This document shows positions 53,074-61,988 of a DNA stretch of 64,000 nt, one piece after another. Position 1 is the first letter of the stretch. The number at the start of each line of letters is the position of its first letter. The position numbers were made by a program, and so were the translations under genes. The DNA comes from Streptomyces sp. NBC_00690. GTDB lineage: Bacteria > Actinomycetota > Actinomycetes > Streptomycetales > Streptomycetaceae. The notes below the pieces were generated by a model. It was not told where the DNA came from, did not search any database, and saw only the letters and a program-made list of their open reading frames with translations. Location of the stretch: the NCBI RefSeq assembly GCF_036226685.1, contig NZ_CP109009.1, positions 1,240,001 to 1,304,000 on the forward strand, read 5' to 3'.

Positions 53074-53109
53074 CTGTCGCTCGACCCGTGCCCACGGGTC
53101 GAGCGACAG
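53074..53109. terminator. Hairpin terminator after GDPD
   Basis: A perfect 16-bp stem (CTGTCGCTCGACCCGT at 53074-53089, complement at 53094-53109) with a 4-nt loop, between convergent genes. Confidence 0.92.
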
Positions 53110-53216
53110 AGCCGGCAGGGCTGGCAGAGCCCAGTCGATGACCGGTTGCAGCCCCCTCGTCGCGAGCCCCCCGTACGGCGCCAGTCGTCGAGCACGACCT
53201 ATGCGATCTATGCGAT

Positions 53217-53786
53217 CTATGCGAGGTTCTTTACCAACAGTTCGAACGCGAGGTCGTCGCGGAGCGGGATGCCGAAGCGGGCATCGCCGTACGGGAACGG
53301 GGTCATCTCGCCGGTACGCCGGTAGCCGCGGCGCTCGTACCAGGCGATGAGGTCGTCCCGTACCGAGATCACGGTCATCTGCATCGACTTAACACCCCAG
53401 GTCTCACGAGCGGTCCGTTCCGCCTCGGCGAGGACCCGCCGCCCCAGACCGCCGCCCTGGGCGTTCGGACGCACCGCGAACATGCCGAAGTACGCCGCGT
53501 CACCGCGGTGCTCCAACTGACAGCACGCGATCAGTTCCCCCGACTGCTCCACCATGAGCAGTCGACTCCCGCGGGTGGAGATGACCCGGCGGACATCGTC
53601 CGCGTCCGTACGCCCGCCGGCGAGGAGGTCGGCTTCGGTCGTCCAGCCGCCCCGGCTCGCCTCGCCCCGATACGCGGAGTGGATCAGCTCGACCAGTGCC
53701 GGGGCATCGGCCTCCACCGCATCCTTGAAGGTGATCTCGTCGGGGAAGGCGATCTCGTCGGGCTCACGGGGTGGTGCGGTATCCAT
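53217..53786 (-). CDS. GNAT family N-acetyltransferase
   Basis: 189 aa from the ATG at 53786, with GGAGAG about 9 nt upstream. The acetyl-CoA motif A is FGMFAVRPNAQGGGLGRRVL (Q-x2-G-x-G/A), motif B TWGVKSMQMTVISVRDDLI then AWYERRGYRRTGEMTPFPY. It probably acetylates a small amine or protein; the substrate is unknown. The 120-codon upstream extension is antisense to the DUF5134 gene and is not used. Confidence 0.88.
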   Translation of the reverse strand: MDTAPPREPDEIAFPDEITFKDAVEADAPALVELIHSAYRGEASRGGWTTEADLLAGGRTDADDVRRVISTRGSRLLMVEQSGELIACCQLEHRGDAAYFGMFAVRPNAQGGGLGRRVLAEAERTARETWGVKSMQMTVISVRDDLIAWYERRGYRRTGEMTPFPYGDARFGIPLRDDLAFELLVKNLA

Positions 53787-54043
53787 GGCGGCGCTCTCCT
53801 GCTTCCTCCGCACGGGGCGGGCGGGTACCCGGCCCGGTTCGGCTGGGTACGGACGCCCCGAGGGTACGGGGTGCGCCCCCCGTTCCGCGCCGGGGTGGAT
53901 GCATCGCACATGTGCAGACCCGTGAGCAGTGGTCACGGGTCTTGTGCTCCCGGCACACCCCTGTGCGCCCCGGTGCGCTCCTGCTCCCGATGGGCATCGA
54001 CCTGTCGGGGGAACCGAGGAGCCAGTGGGAGGGGGAGGCCGCC

Positions 54044-54592
54044 ATGCATGGCCCCGCAGTGTCCGGCTGGCTGCTCGTCGCCCTCTGCGGCGGAACCGGT
54101 ACGTACGGTCTGATCCAACTGCGGACCCGCTCGGGTCCGACCCGCGAGGCGGTGGGCGGCGAGGCACTGATGGGGTGCGGTATGGCCGCCATGGCGGTGC
54201 CGACGGCTGCGTTCGCCCCTCCGGACTGGGCCTGGACGGTGTACGCGGTCGTCTACGGCGGTGCCGCGGTCGCGGCGCTGCGGGCGCCGCCCCGGGGCGT
54301 CCACCATCTGCACCATCTCATCGGCCTCCTCGCCATGGTCTATATGGCGATCGCGATGGCGTACGGCGATGCGCACTCCGGCCATGCGGCGGGGGGTCTG
54401 CCCGCGCTGACGGGCGCTCTGGCGGTGTACTACGCCGGCTATGTACTGGCATTCGCCGCCCGGCTCGCCCCGAGGGCGGCGCAAAAGGTCGGCACGGTCC
54501 TGATCGAACCTTCCGACGTGCCTCCGGAGATGCTGACGGCCTGCCGACTGGCCATGGGGGTCGCCATGTTGGCGATGCTGCTGATGCTGTGA
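54044..54592 (+). CDS. DUF5134 membrane protein
   Basis: 182 aa with about five TM segments. Typical family features are MGCGMAAMAVPTAAF and a His-rich segment APPRGVHHLHHLIGLLAMVY plus a cytoplasmic GDAHSGHAAGG loop; these histidines recall copper-binding membrane proteins. The ATG at 54044 is preceded by GGGGGAGG. The role is unknown. It starts on the plus strand with its own upstream region shared with the GNAT gene. Confidence 0.78.
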   Translation: MHGPAVSGWLLVALCGGTGTYGLIQLRTRSGPTREAVGGEALMGCGMAAMAVPTAAFAPPDWAWTVYAVVYGGAAVAALRAPPRGVHHLHHLIGLLAMVYMAIAMAYGDAHSGHAAGGLPALTGALAVYYAGYVLAFAARLAPRAAQKVGTVLIEPSDVPPEMLTACRLAMGVAMLAMLLML

Positions 54593-54763
54593 ATCGTCAC
54601 CTCAGGACGGTAGGACCGAAGGCTCTTCACCTTTTCTGAACACCCATCCATTCTGGGCATTCGTCCGCTCTTGACAGCTCATGACGGCCAGAAACCGTGG
54701 CGTACGTCACTTGCCGCGCGTGATCGTACGCACAGATAGTTCCCGCCTCATAAGGTGACGAAC

Positions 54764-55699
54764 ATGTTGGTCTCCCTTGTGCTGCTGTCGATCGGAGCAC
54801 TGGCCGCCGTGCTGGCACCGCGGCTCGTGTCGCGCGCCGATTGGTTGGAGCGCGAGCCGATCGTCGCCCTGTGGGTGTGGCAGTGCGTGGTGGTGGCGGT
54901 GCTGCTCTCCTTCGCGCTCTCGATGACCTTCAGTGCGGCTGCCGCCTGGCAACTGGTCAGGGGGCAGGTCTTCGCCCCGGCGCCCAGCGCGGTCGTGGAC
55001 GCCTATGCACTGGGGACCGACCAGCCGTGGGCCGCAGGTCTCGCAGTGGCCCTGGCCTGCGGTGGCCTCTGGACTCTCGCGATGCTCACGCGCGAGATCA
55101 CCGGTGCCCGGACCCGCCGCAAACGACATCGTGCCGAGCTTTTGGTGCGGGCCCCCTTGATGCCGGGTGAGGCCACGGCAGGCGATCGACTCGTGGTGCT
55201 CGAAGGTGCCCGTCCCGGAGCCTGGTGGCTACCGGGTACAGCGCCCCAACTCGTTGTCACCACGGCCGCGTTGCGTCGTTTGAAGGGCCGCCAACTCGAT
55301 GCCGTACTGGCGCATGAACACGGACACGCCCGCTTCCGGCACGACTGGCTCCTCCACTGCTCGGCCGCACTCGCCAACGGCTTTCCACAGATCCCGGTGT
55401 TCGCCGCGTTCCGGGACGAGATGCACCGCCTGGTGGAACTGGCAGCGGACGATGTGGCCTCCAAGCGGTTCGGGCGGCTGACGATCGCCCTCGCGCTCGT
55501 CGAACTCAACGAGGACCGCGGAGTGTTCGGCCCCTGCCCCACTCCTGATGCCCAGCTGCCACAGCGCGTCCATCGACTCCTGTCCGCGACACCGCGACTG
55601 ACCGCGGGCCGCAGGCTCCGACTGACGGCGGCAGCGGCTTTCGTCCCGGTGGTTCCGCTGCTGGTGGCGTTCGTACCTGCGATCCTGGCTCTGGGCTGA
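54764..55699 (+). CDS. M56 family membrane metallopeptidase (BlaR1/MecR1-like)
   Basis: 311 aa. N-terminal TM helices (about 1-20, 37-60, 82-102) are followed by the zinc protease core: the HEHGH motif (LAHEHGHARFRHDWLLH, His ligands), RDEMHRLVELAADDVASKRF (Glu ligand) and a C-terminal TM. In BlaR1-type proteins this module is activated by an outer sensor and cleaves a BlaI-like repressor. Here there is no penicillin-binding sensor domain, and no BlaI gene is adjacent. ATG at 54764 follows AAGG. Confidence 0.85.
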   Translation: MLVSLVLLSIGALAAVLAPRLVSRADWLEREPIVALWVWQCVVVAVLLSFALSMTFSAAAAWQLVRGQVFAPAPSAVVDAYALGTDQPWAAGLAVALACGGLWTLAMLTREITGARTRRKRHRAELLVRAPLMPGEATAGDRLVVLEGARPGAWWLPGTAPQLVVTTAALRRLKGRQLDAVLAHEHGHARFRHDWLLHCSAALANGFPQIPVFAAFRDEMHRLVELAADDVASKRFGRLTIALALVELNEDRGVFGPCPTPDAQLPQRVHRLLSATPRLTAGRRLRLTAAAAFVPVVPLLVAFVPAILALG

Positions 55700-55759
55700 T
55701 CTTCAAGGAGTCGCGCAACCGATGGCGGTACATCCCGCCGGAGGGGGAAGATCCTCCCC

Positions 55760-56461
55760 ATGCTCTCCCCACGATCCGCGCCCCCCGTCCGTCAGGCGCC
55801 CAGTTCCTCCCGCGTCAAGCTCATCCGCGCCGGCCTCGCCCTGTCCGTCGCGGCGATCGTCCTGCTGGTGCTGGTCGCCCTCTCCTGGTCTCCGCTGATC
55901 TCCTTCGACCGATCGATCTCCACCACCTGGCACCGGTGGGCCGTGGACGCGCCCGGTCTGGTCCGGTTCAACCGCATCCTCAGCGACTGGGTGTGGGATC
56001 CATGGACCATGCGCGCATTGATCGCGGTGGCCTTCTGCTGGTTGTGGTGGCGACGCGAGCGACTGCTCGCGGTCTGGATCGCGGTCACCAGCGCGACGGG
56101 GACCTTCCTCCAGCAAGGCGTCAAAGCAGCGGTCGGACGGGAGCGGCCCCAGTGGCCCGACCCGGTGGATTCCGCGCACTACGCGGCGTTCCCCTCCGGG
56201 CATGCGCTGACGGCGACGGTGACCTGCGGACTGCTGTTGTGGCTGCTGGTCCGCCACGGCGCGGGCACCAGGGTCTGGCGGTGGAGCCTGGTCGCGGCAG
56301 TCGTCTCGGTGATCGGTGTGGGCTTGACCCGGCTCTTCCTCGGTGTGCACTGGCCGAGTGATGTGCTGGAGGGCTGGTTGATGGGCATGGCCTGGGTGGC
56401 CTTCTCCATCACCGCGTACGACCGGTTCATGCGCTCCCGGCAGGGCTCGGACGCTCCTTAA
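55760..56461 (+). CDS. PAP2-family membrane phosphatase
   Basis: 233 aa with about six TM helices. The three phosphatase signature motifs are present: KAAVGRERP (K-x6-R-P), FPSGHALT (P-S-G-H), and LTRLFLGVHWPSDVLEGW (R-x5-H-x3-D). It probably dephosphorylates lipid phosphates, such as undecaprenyl pyrophosphate or phosphatidate. It ends upstream of a strong terminator hairpin. The GTG or ATG near 55760 gives a typical N-terminus. Confidence 0.9.
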   Translation: MLSPRSAPPVRQAPSSSRVKLIRAGLALSVAAIVLLVLVALSWSPLISFDRSISTTWHRWAVDAPGLVRFNRILSDWVWDPWTMRALIAVAFCWLWWRRERLLAVWIAVTSATGTFLQQGVKAAVGRERPQWPDPVDSAHYAAFPSGHALTATVTCGLLLWLLVRHGAGTRVWRWSLVAAVVSVIGVGLTRLFLGVHWPSDVLEGWLMGMAWVAFSITAYDRFMRSRQGSDAP

Positions 56462-56525
56462 GGGCTGTCCCGTAATACTCGGCGGGCGCACGACGACAGC
56501 CCTAGCGGCGCACCCGGGATACAGC

Positions 56526-56570
56526 GCTGCCCGGACCGGGCGATCCCCCGCGTCGCCCGGTCCGGGCAGC
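56526..56570. terminator. Strong hairpin terminator after PAP2 gene
   Basis: A perfect 18-bp GC stem (56526-56543 with 56553-56570) and a 9-nt loop, 65 bp after the PAP2 stop. It isolates that gene from the TetR gene. Confidence 0.92.
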
Positions 56571-56614
56571 CCCTCCGCACGGACCTCACCGGCCCGACGA
56601 CGGAATGCGCTGAG

Positions 56615-56632
56615 TATATTGGCTCGGAGCCA
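56615..56632. promoter_or_regulatory. -10-like TATATT with overlapping operator palindrome
   Basis: TATATT (56615-56620) is directly followed by, and shares a base with, the palindrome TGGCTCGGAGCCA (56620-56632; perfect 6-bp arms, one-base centre), 20 bp upstream of the TetR ATG. This suggests autorepression. Confidence 0.6.
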
Positions 56633-56651
56633 GTCAACGCAGGAGACCAGC

Positions 56652-57314
56652 ATGTCCCCACGACGCCCGTCGGTCAATGAAGAACTCCGTCGGCGTTCCC
56701 GGGAACGGCTTCTTCAGGCAACCGTGGAGTTGGTGGGCGAGCGGGGATTCGAGGCGACGACGCTCGCCGACATCGCCGACCGGGCCGGGTCGGCGCGCGG
56801 CCTGGTCTCGTACTACTTTCCCGGCAAGCGCCAACTCTTCCAGTCGGCCGTGCACCGGCTGATGCACCGAACCCTCGAAGCCGCCCTGCAGCGCGAGCCG
56901 CTCTCGGACGACGGCCTTGAGGTACTGGCCCGTGCGATCGACGCGGTGCTCGGACTCGCTGCGGACCGTCCCCTTCTGATGCGGACGCACATGTCGGGGG
57001 TGCTCCAGGCGGAGGGGTTCGTGCAATGCCCCGAGCAACAACGACTGGCGGCGCTTCTGCGGGGTGCGGTGGAGCGGTACGGATCCCATCAGGTGGACGT
57101 CGACTATCCGTTGTTGCGAGCCCAGCTGATGGGTGCGGTGTTCGCCATGGTGTTGCCCGGCGCTGCGATGCCGCTCGGCGATCTGCGCTCGGAGTTGTTC
57201 CAACGGTACGGACTCGATTGGGAACTGGGTGTTCCGCCGGGTGGAGAACCACCCGGCGGAACACGTCATGCGGCGAGCGGCCTGATCAGAGATCAGTCAC
57301 GATCGCGGTCGTGA
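56652..57314 (+). CDS. TetR/AcrR family regulator
   Basis: 220 aa. The HTH reads RERLLQATVELVGERGFEAT, TLADIADRAGSARGLVSYYF, PGKRQLFQSAVHR. The ligand domain is all helical and resembles TetR-type repressors of unknown ligand. SD AGGAGA lies 7 nt before the ATG at 56652. The palindrome at 56620-56632 is a likely autoregulatory operator. The last 28 codons contain a perfect 16-bp hairpin (57229-57264) and overlap the convergent LVIVD gene by 22 bp, so this frame may be using terminator sequence as coding. Confidence 0.88.
   Translation: MSPRRPSVNEELRRRSRERLLQATVELVGERGFEATTLADIADRAGSARGLVSYYFPGKRQLFQSAVHRLMHRTLEAALQREPLSDDGLEVLARAIDAVLGLAADRPLLMRTHMSGVLQAEGFVQCPEQQRLAALLRGAVERYGSHQVDVDYPLLRAQLMGAVFAMVLPGAAMPLGDLRSELFQRYGLDWELGVPPGGEPPGGTRHAASGLIRDQSRSRS
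57229..57264. terminator. Hairpin within the TetR 3' coding end
   Basis: A perfect 16-bp stem (57229-57244 and 57249-57264) with loop AGAA. It lies inside the annotated reading frame of the TetR gene but just before the convergent LVIVD gene, so it may terminate transcription from both sides. Confidence 0.7.
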
Positions 57315-58861
57315 CCATGGCCGTGACCGCGGTCATCGTCGTCATCGTCGTCGTCATCATCGTCACGGTCGAAGTAGTCGGGCTGGGTCTGGACGTTGAG
57401 CTCATCCAGCCATACGCGCTTCGCGGGGTCCGTACGCCTGTCGTTGATCTTCAGGACGTCGAAACCCTTCTCCATGTCGTTGGAGTAGACGTACCCGTTG
57501 TAGTAGTACGCGGACCAGGAGCCTCCTGAGATGGACTGGGTCGCGGAGATGGGACCGCGCTCGAAGTAGCCGATCTCCTGGGGGCGGGACGAGTTGGTGA
57601 AGTCCCAGACGGAGACACCGCCCTGGTACCACGCCTGGACCATGAGGTCCTTGCCCTTGACCGGGATGATCGAGCCGTTGTGCGCCACGCAGTTCTCGGT
57701 GGTGCCCTGGTGGCGCGGGATCTTGAAGTAGCTACGGAAGATCAGCTTCTGCCGGTCTCCCTTGCCGACGAGGTCGTAGATGCCGTTGGCACCGCGCTTC
57801 GGGCCGACCTCTGCGTTACAGGTCGGGGCACCGCCGCCGCCGAGCTCATCGGTGAAGACGATCTTGTTGGCGCCCTGGTTGAAGGTGGCCGAGTGCCAGA
57901 ACGCGAAGTTCACGTTGTCCTGAACACGGTCGATGACCTTGGGCCGCTCGGGGTCCTTGATCGAGAACAGGATGCCGTCACCCATGCAGGCGCCGGCGGC
58001 CAGGTCCTTCGAGGGCAGGACGGTGATGTCGTGGCAGCCCGTGGTCTTGGAGACACCCGGATTGGTGGGCCCACCGGGGTTGCCACCGCCGTCGGGACCC
58101 TCACCCGGGAAGAGCACCGGGAAGTTGACGACCTTGGCCTGCTGGGGAGCCTTCCGCGGCACCTTGATGATCGAGATGCCGTCGTGCGGGGGCTGGCAGT
58201 CCGGGAGCGCCACGTTCGGCGAGTAGGAGGAAACGTAGATGTAGACGTTGCGACCGTCGGGTACCAGCGTGTTGGTGTGTGAACCACACGCGGTCTCCAC
58301 AGCAGCGACGTACTTGGGGTTGCGCTTGTCGCTGATGTCGAAGATCTTCATGCCCTCCCACGAAGCCTTGATGGCCCCGGACTGCGACGTGCTGGCGCAC
58401 GAGCTGTCACTCCGTGAGGAGTCGGTGGACAGGAAGAGCAGGTTCCCGGAGACCGAGATGTCGTTCTGGCTACCGGGGCACAGAACCTGCGAGACGGTCT
58501 TCGGCGCCTTCGGGTTGCTGATGTCGAAGATGCGGAAACCGTCGTAGTTGCCCGCGAAGGCGTACTTACCCTGGAAAGCCAGGTCAGAGTTGATGCCCTT
58601 GAGCGCGTCCTTGGGGATGTTGGTGATGTGCTCGACGTTCTTGCTGCGGACGACCTCGTCCACGCCGGGTATGTCACCGTTCTGAATGGCGGACCGCGTC
58701 TTGGACAGTTCGCTGGAAGTGGCCTCCTTCTCGACGGGGTCCCCGGGGCCGGGGACGGCGACGGCGGGGCCCGCCGTCAGCAATGTGGCAAGCAATCCGG
58801 CCGCGGCGGCTGCCACGCCCAAACGTCTGCGCCGCACGCGGGTGGTGTGCAACAGGGTCAC
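57293..58861 (-). CDS. Secreted LVIVD-repeat beta-propeller protein with Asp/His tail
   Basis: 522 aa. Signal peptide RRRRLGVAAAAAGLLATLLT (cleavage near AVA-VPG). LVIVD-type repeats follow: FAGNYDGFRIFDISNPKAP, EGMKIFDISDKRNPKYVAA, HDGISIIKVPRKAPQQ, GGVSVWDFTNSSRPQEIGYF, EKGFDVLKINDRRTDPA, the arrangement of a beta-propeller. Cysteine pairs in the extracytoplasmic part may form disulfides. The C-terminus has a run of 11 Asp followed by RGHGHGHDRDRD, a likely metal-binding tail. The neighbour is a DUF305 lipoprotein gene, transcribed divergently; both could act in extracellular metal handling. Confidence 0.85.
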   Translation of the reverse strand: MTLLHTTRVRRRRLGVAAAAAGLLATLLTAGPAVAVPGPGDPVEKEATSSELSKTRSAIQNGDIPGVDEVVRSKNVEHITNIPKDALKGINSDLAFQGKYAFAGNYDGFRIFDISNPKAPKTVSQVLCPGSQNDISVSGNLLFLSTDSSRSDSSCASTSQSGAIKASWEGMKIFDISDKRNPKYVAAVETACGSHTNTLVPDGRNVYIYVSSYSPNVALPDCQPPHDGISIIKVPRKAPQQAKVVNFPVLFPGEGPDGGGNPGGPTNPGVSKTTGCHDITVLPSKDLAAGACMGDGILFSIKDPERPKVIDRVQDNVNFAFWHSATFNQGANKIVFTDELGGGGAPTCNAEVGPKRGANGIYDLVGKGDRQKLIFRSYFKIPRHQGTTENCVAHNGSIIPVKGKDLMVQAWYQGGVSVWDFTNSSRPQEIGYFERGPISATQSISGGSWSAYYYNGYVYSNDMEKGFDVLKINDRRTDPAKRVWLDELNVQTQPDYFDRDDDDDDDDDDDRGHGHGHDRDRD

Positions 58862-59059
58862 TGCGTCCTCCCTAGTCTCCGTTCCTAGCGGAACGGTTCA
58901 CGGACCCCGGCAGTATCTTCCTTTGCGTGGCCATATCAATAGATGGCTACACACACGTAATGAAAGTTTCTGATCGAATCACGTGGGAAGCGTGCTAGGA
59001 CTGTCGCCAAACAGGCACCAAACGGTCGCCAAACATCGCAAGTGCCCCAGGAGGTATCC

Positions 59060-59728
59060 GTGTTCAACCGCCGACGGAATAGACGTGTTCGCATATCGGT
59101 GACCGCAATGGCCGTCACCGCAGCCGTACTCGCCCTGGGAGCCTGCGAGTCGGAGTCCGACGCACCGGCCAAGTCCAAGGGGACAAGCACCGCTTCAGTG
59201 GTTGCACCGGGCAAACCGGGCGAGCCGGCGCGAACGATCTCCGCGGAGGAGGCTGCCAAGTCCATACCCGACGACTCGCCCAACCACGCAGACTTCGGCT
59301 ACGTGGAGATGATGATCGAGCATCACGGACAGGCGCTCACCATGACGGCGCTGGCCCCGGGGCGAGCGGAATCCGTCAAGGTGAAGGGTTTGGCCGAACG
59401 CATCGCCGCATCGCAGAAGCCCGAGATCACCGCGATGCGGGGCTGGTTGGCGAACCACAGCCGGGACAAGCCGAAGGGCGGCCACCATGAACACGGTTCC
59501 GAGCCGATGCCTGGCATGGCGACCGAGGCGCAGTTGAAGCAGTTGGGCGCCGCGAAGGGAAAGGCGTTCGACGAACTCTTCCTGAAGCTGATGATCGTTC
59601 ACCATGAGGGTGCCGTCACCATGGCGGCCGAAGCTCTCTCCACCGGCAACAACATCCTCGTCCAGGAGATGGCCAACGATGTGATCGCCCAACAGACCAG
59701 CGAGATCGGGCGCATGGAGAGGTTGTGA
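59060..59728 (+). CDS. DUF305 lipoprotein
   Basis: 222 aa from the GTG at 59060, with AGGAGG 6 nt upstream; an earlier GTG at 59042 has no site. A signal with lipobox LALGAC makes a membrane-anchored lipoprotein. Two DUF305 motifs are present: VEMMIEHHGQALTMTALA and LMIVHHEGAVTMAAEALS, each with the paired His and Met that bind metal in related proteins such as CopM. An internal GGHHEHGSEPMPGM adds more His/Met. A role in copper or other metal binding is likely. Confidence 0.88.
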   Translation: MFNRRRNRRVRISVTAMAVTAAVLALGACESESDAPAKSKGTSTASVVAPGKPGEPARTISAEEAAKSIPDDSPNHADFGYVEMMIEHHGQALTMTALAPGRAESVKVKGLAERIAASQKPEITAMRGWLANHSRDKPKGGHHEHGSEPMPGMATEAQLKQLGAAKGKAFDELFLKLMIVHHEGAVTMAAEALSTGNNILVQEMANDVIAQQTSEIGRMERL

Positions 59729-59748
59729 CGAAGAATCGTCGAACTCCC

Positions 59749-60432
59749 TCACCACCCCCGGCGGCGGTTGTGTCGTGAGGGGAGGAGGCCCTCGTCACGG
59801 GCGCCGGCGATGACCCGCAGCGACTTGCGACGACTGCGACCGGTAGCACTCATCACAGCGAGGACTGGATCGAGTCCTTGCTGCTGGGCGGCCAGATAGG
59901 CGTCAGCGGCCCGCCGTCGTGCCGCCCTGCCGCGAAGTCGGGCCGGGCGGACACGGCGGTGGCCTGGCACCGCTGACCCTCCGTCGATCCGATCGCCCGG
60001 CGACTGCGGGAGGGCGGTCGCCCCCTCGCCCGAGGGGGCGGGCCCGCGACGGTGGTCCTCGGCTGTCGAGCGGGAGGTGTCGCACTCCTCGACGTCCGAT
60101 CCGTCGACGATGGCCCGGCATGCTTCCGTCACAGGGGTCCCGATCCGATCACCCAGTACCGCGAGGCTCTCCAGCGGGAGGGGCGGATGGGCGTGCATCT
60201 CCTCGACCGCCCAGTTTCCTCGGTCGGCCACCGCCATCACATCGAGCCGAACGCCATCGGCGAAGGTCAGTCGCACATCGATCCAGGAAGAAGACGCACG
60301 CCGCACATCGCCCGACGGGTCTGCGGAAGTGGTCGTCGCAGTGCCATGGCTCTGCACTTCCCAGACCGGCGGATACGGCAGCACATTTGGTTGATATTCA
60401 TCGGTTACGTTAAGAAGCCCACTTTCTTCCAT
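59749..60432 (-). CDS. DUF6214-like protein
   Basis: 227 aa. It starts MEESGLLNVTDEYQPNVLPY, includes WIDVRLTFADGVRLDVMAVA, and ends in AYLAAQQQGLDPVLAVMSAT, GRSRRKSLRVIAGARDEGLL, an HTH-like C-terminus with basic residues. I recall this as DUF6214 in Streptomyces; role unknown. The proper start is uncertain, since the AGGAGA site is rather far from both the ATG at 60432 and an upstream GTG. The gene is convergent with the DUF305 gene (20 bp apart). Confidence 0.68.
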   Translation of the reverse strand: MEESGLLNVTDEYQPNVLPYPPVWEVQSHGTATTTSADPSGDVRRASSSWIDVRLTFADGVRLDVMAVADRGNWAVEEMHAHPPLPLESLAVLGDRIGTPVTEACRAIVDGSDVEECDTSRSTAEDHRRGPAPSGEGATALPQSPGDRIDGGSAVPGHRRVRPARLRGRAARRRAADAYLAAQQQGLDPVLAVMSATGRSRRKSLRVIAGARDEGLLPSRHNRRRGW

Positions 60433-60569
60433 AATTAGCACGTAACCAGTCAATCTCCTGCAAATTGTGACGCCGCACAGGCTGCGACACGCAAGGCACC
60501 CTGTCAGCTCATCTCCCCGGGACTTCCGACCGGTGCCATGCTGGAAGCCCTGGTGGAAGGAGTGCGACC

Positions 60570-61949
60570 GTGCTTCGCATCGCCGTCGTGGGATCGGGGC
60601 CCAGCGGGATCTATGCCGCACAGGGCCTCGTCCAACAGGCCCGGGTACCGAACATCGAGGTCCATGTCCTGGACCGGTTGCCCTGCCCGTACGGCCTTGT
60701 GCGGTACGGGGTGGCACCCGACCACACGAAGATCAAGTCGCTCCAGTCCAACCTCCGGACCGTGTTGGAGCATGAGCGGATCACATTCGTCGGGCATATC
60801 GAGGTGGGCTCCCACGGCCTCACTCCGGAACGGCTCCTTGGGCTCTACCACGCCGTGGTGTACTGCGTCGGCGCGGCCCGGGACCGCCAGCTCGGCATCC
60901 CGGGTGAGGATCTTCCCGGTAGTCACTCCGCTACCGACTTCGTCTCCTGGTACAGCGCCCACCCCGACGCGACGCGGAACGGATTCGCCCTCTCCACCGG
61001 GACGGCCGTAGTGATCGGCGTGGGCAATGTGGCCGTCGACGTGGCGCGCATCCTGGCTCGCTCGGCACAGGAACTGACACCGACCGATGTGCCCCAGGAC
61101 GTACTGGACGCACTGGGGCGCAGCCGGGTGCGCGATGTGCACATGGTGGGTCGGCGTGGCCCCTCCCAGGCGAGGTTCACCACCAAGGAGCTGCGCGAGT
61201 TGGGATCCCTGCCATCCGCTCGGATGGTCGTCACCCCCGCCGATCTCGCCCTGGATCCCGCGTATGCCGACGCCTCGGGCGTCACGGCAGCCGCCCTCCC
61301 TGCTGTCAACCGTCGCAATCTCGACACCGTACGGACCTGGGGCGACGAGTCGGACCCGGCTCCGCGATCACCGAACGGACCCCGTATCCACCTGCGGTTC
61401 TTCCTTCGTCCCGTGGAGTTCTTGGAAGCGGATGGCGCAGTGGCGGGGGTGCGGTTCGAGCGGACCGCTCCGGACGGGCTGGGTGGCGTGCAGGGCACGG
61501 GCGCGTACGAGGACATCGCAGCCGGGTTGGTGCTACGGGCGGTCGGCTATCGCGGAGTGCCGCTGCCCGGCCTCCCCTTCGACGCCGATCGGGGAACCGT
61601 GCCCCACCGGGACGGGCGGGTGCTGCGCGGTGGGAAGCCTTCGCCCGGCGAGTACGTCGCCGGTTGGATCAAGAGGGGGCCCACCGGGGTGATCGGTACC
61701 AACCGTCCGTGCGCCAAGGAGACGGTGGCGTCGCTGCTGGACGACGCGGGTGCGTTGGTGCAACGGTCCGTGGTCGAGGATCCCTTGCGAGAGCTGAGGG
61801 CCTCGGGTCATCGCCCGGTGCTCTGGGCGGGCTGGCGGGCGATCGAGGCCGCCGAGGAGGAGTTGGGCCGCTCCCTGGGCCGCCCGTCGGTGAAGATCAC
61901 GGGTTGGGACGACCTCCTGGCGGCGGCCCTCGGCCGGGGCGGGTCGTGA
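60570..61949 (+). CDS. FprA-type ferredoxin/adrenodoxin NADP+ reductase
   Basis: 459 aa. FAD motif RIAVVGSGPSGIYAAQGLVQ, then DRLPCPYGLVRYGVAPDHTK typical of adrenodoxin reductases, the NADP motif VVIGVGNVAVDVARILA, and C-terminal RRGPTGVIGTNRPCAKETV. It moves electrons from NADPH to ferredoxin for P450 enzymes or other redox proteins. The GTG at 60570 is 7 nt after GGAAGGAG. No P450 or ferredoxin gene is adjacent, so the partner is elsewhere. Confidence 0.92.
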   Translation: MLRIAVVGSGPSGIYAAQGLVQQARVPNIEVHVLDRLPCPYGLVRYGVAPDHTKIKSLQSNLRTVLEHERITFVGHIEVGSHGLTPERLLGLYHAVVYCVGAARDRQLGIPGEDLPGSHSATDFVSWYSAHPDATRNGFALSTGTAVVIGVGNVAVDVARILARSAQELTPTDVPQDVLDALGRSRVRDVHMVGRRGPSQARFTTKELRELGSLPSARMVVTPADLALDPAYADASGVTAAALPAVNRRNLDTVRTWGDESDPAPRSPNGPRIHLRFFLRPVEFLEADGAVAGVRFERTAPDGLGGVQGTGAYEDIAAGLVLRAVGYRGVPLPGLPFDADRGTVPHRDGRVLRGGKPSPGEYVAGWIKRGPTGVIGTNRPCAKETVASLLDDAGALVQRSVVEDPLRELRASGHRPVLWAGWRAIEAAEEELGRSLGRPSVKITGWDDLLAAALGRGGS

Positions 61950-61988
61950 AGCAGTGCCGTCCGGCCAGGTGTGCAGCCAGGCGGGTGG

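Noticed and set aside
53880..54043. Possible riboswitch upstream of the DUF5134 gene (palindromic GTGAGCAGTGGTCACGGG region)
   Set aside because: Only short arms are seen and no known aptamer consensus could be matched.
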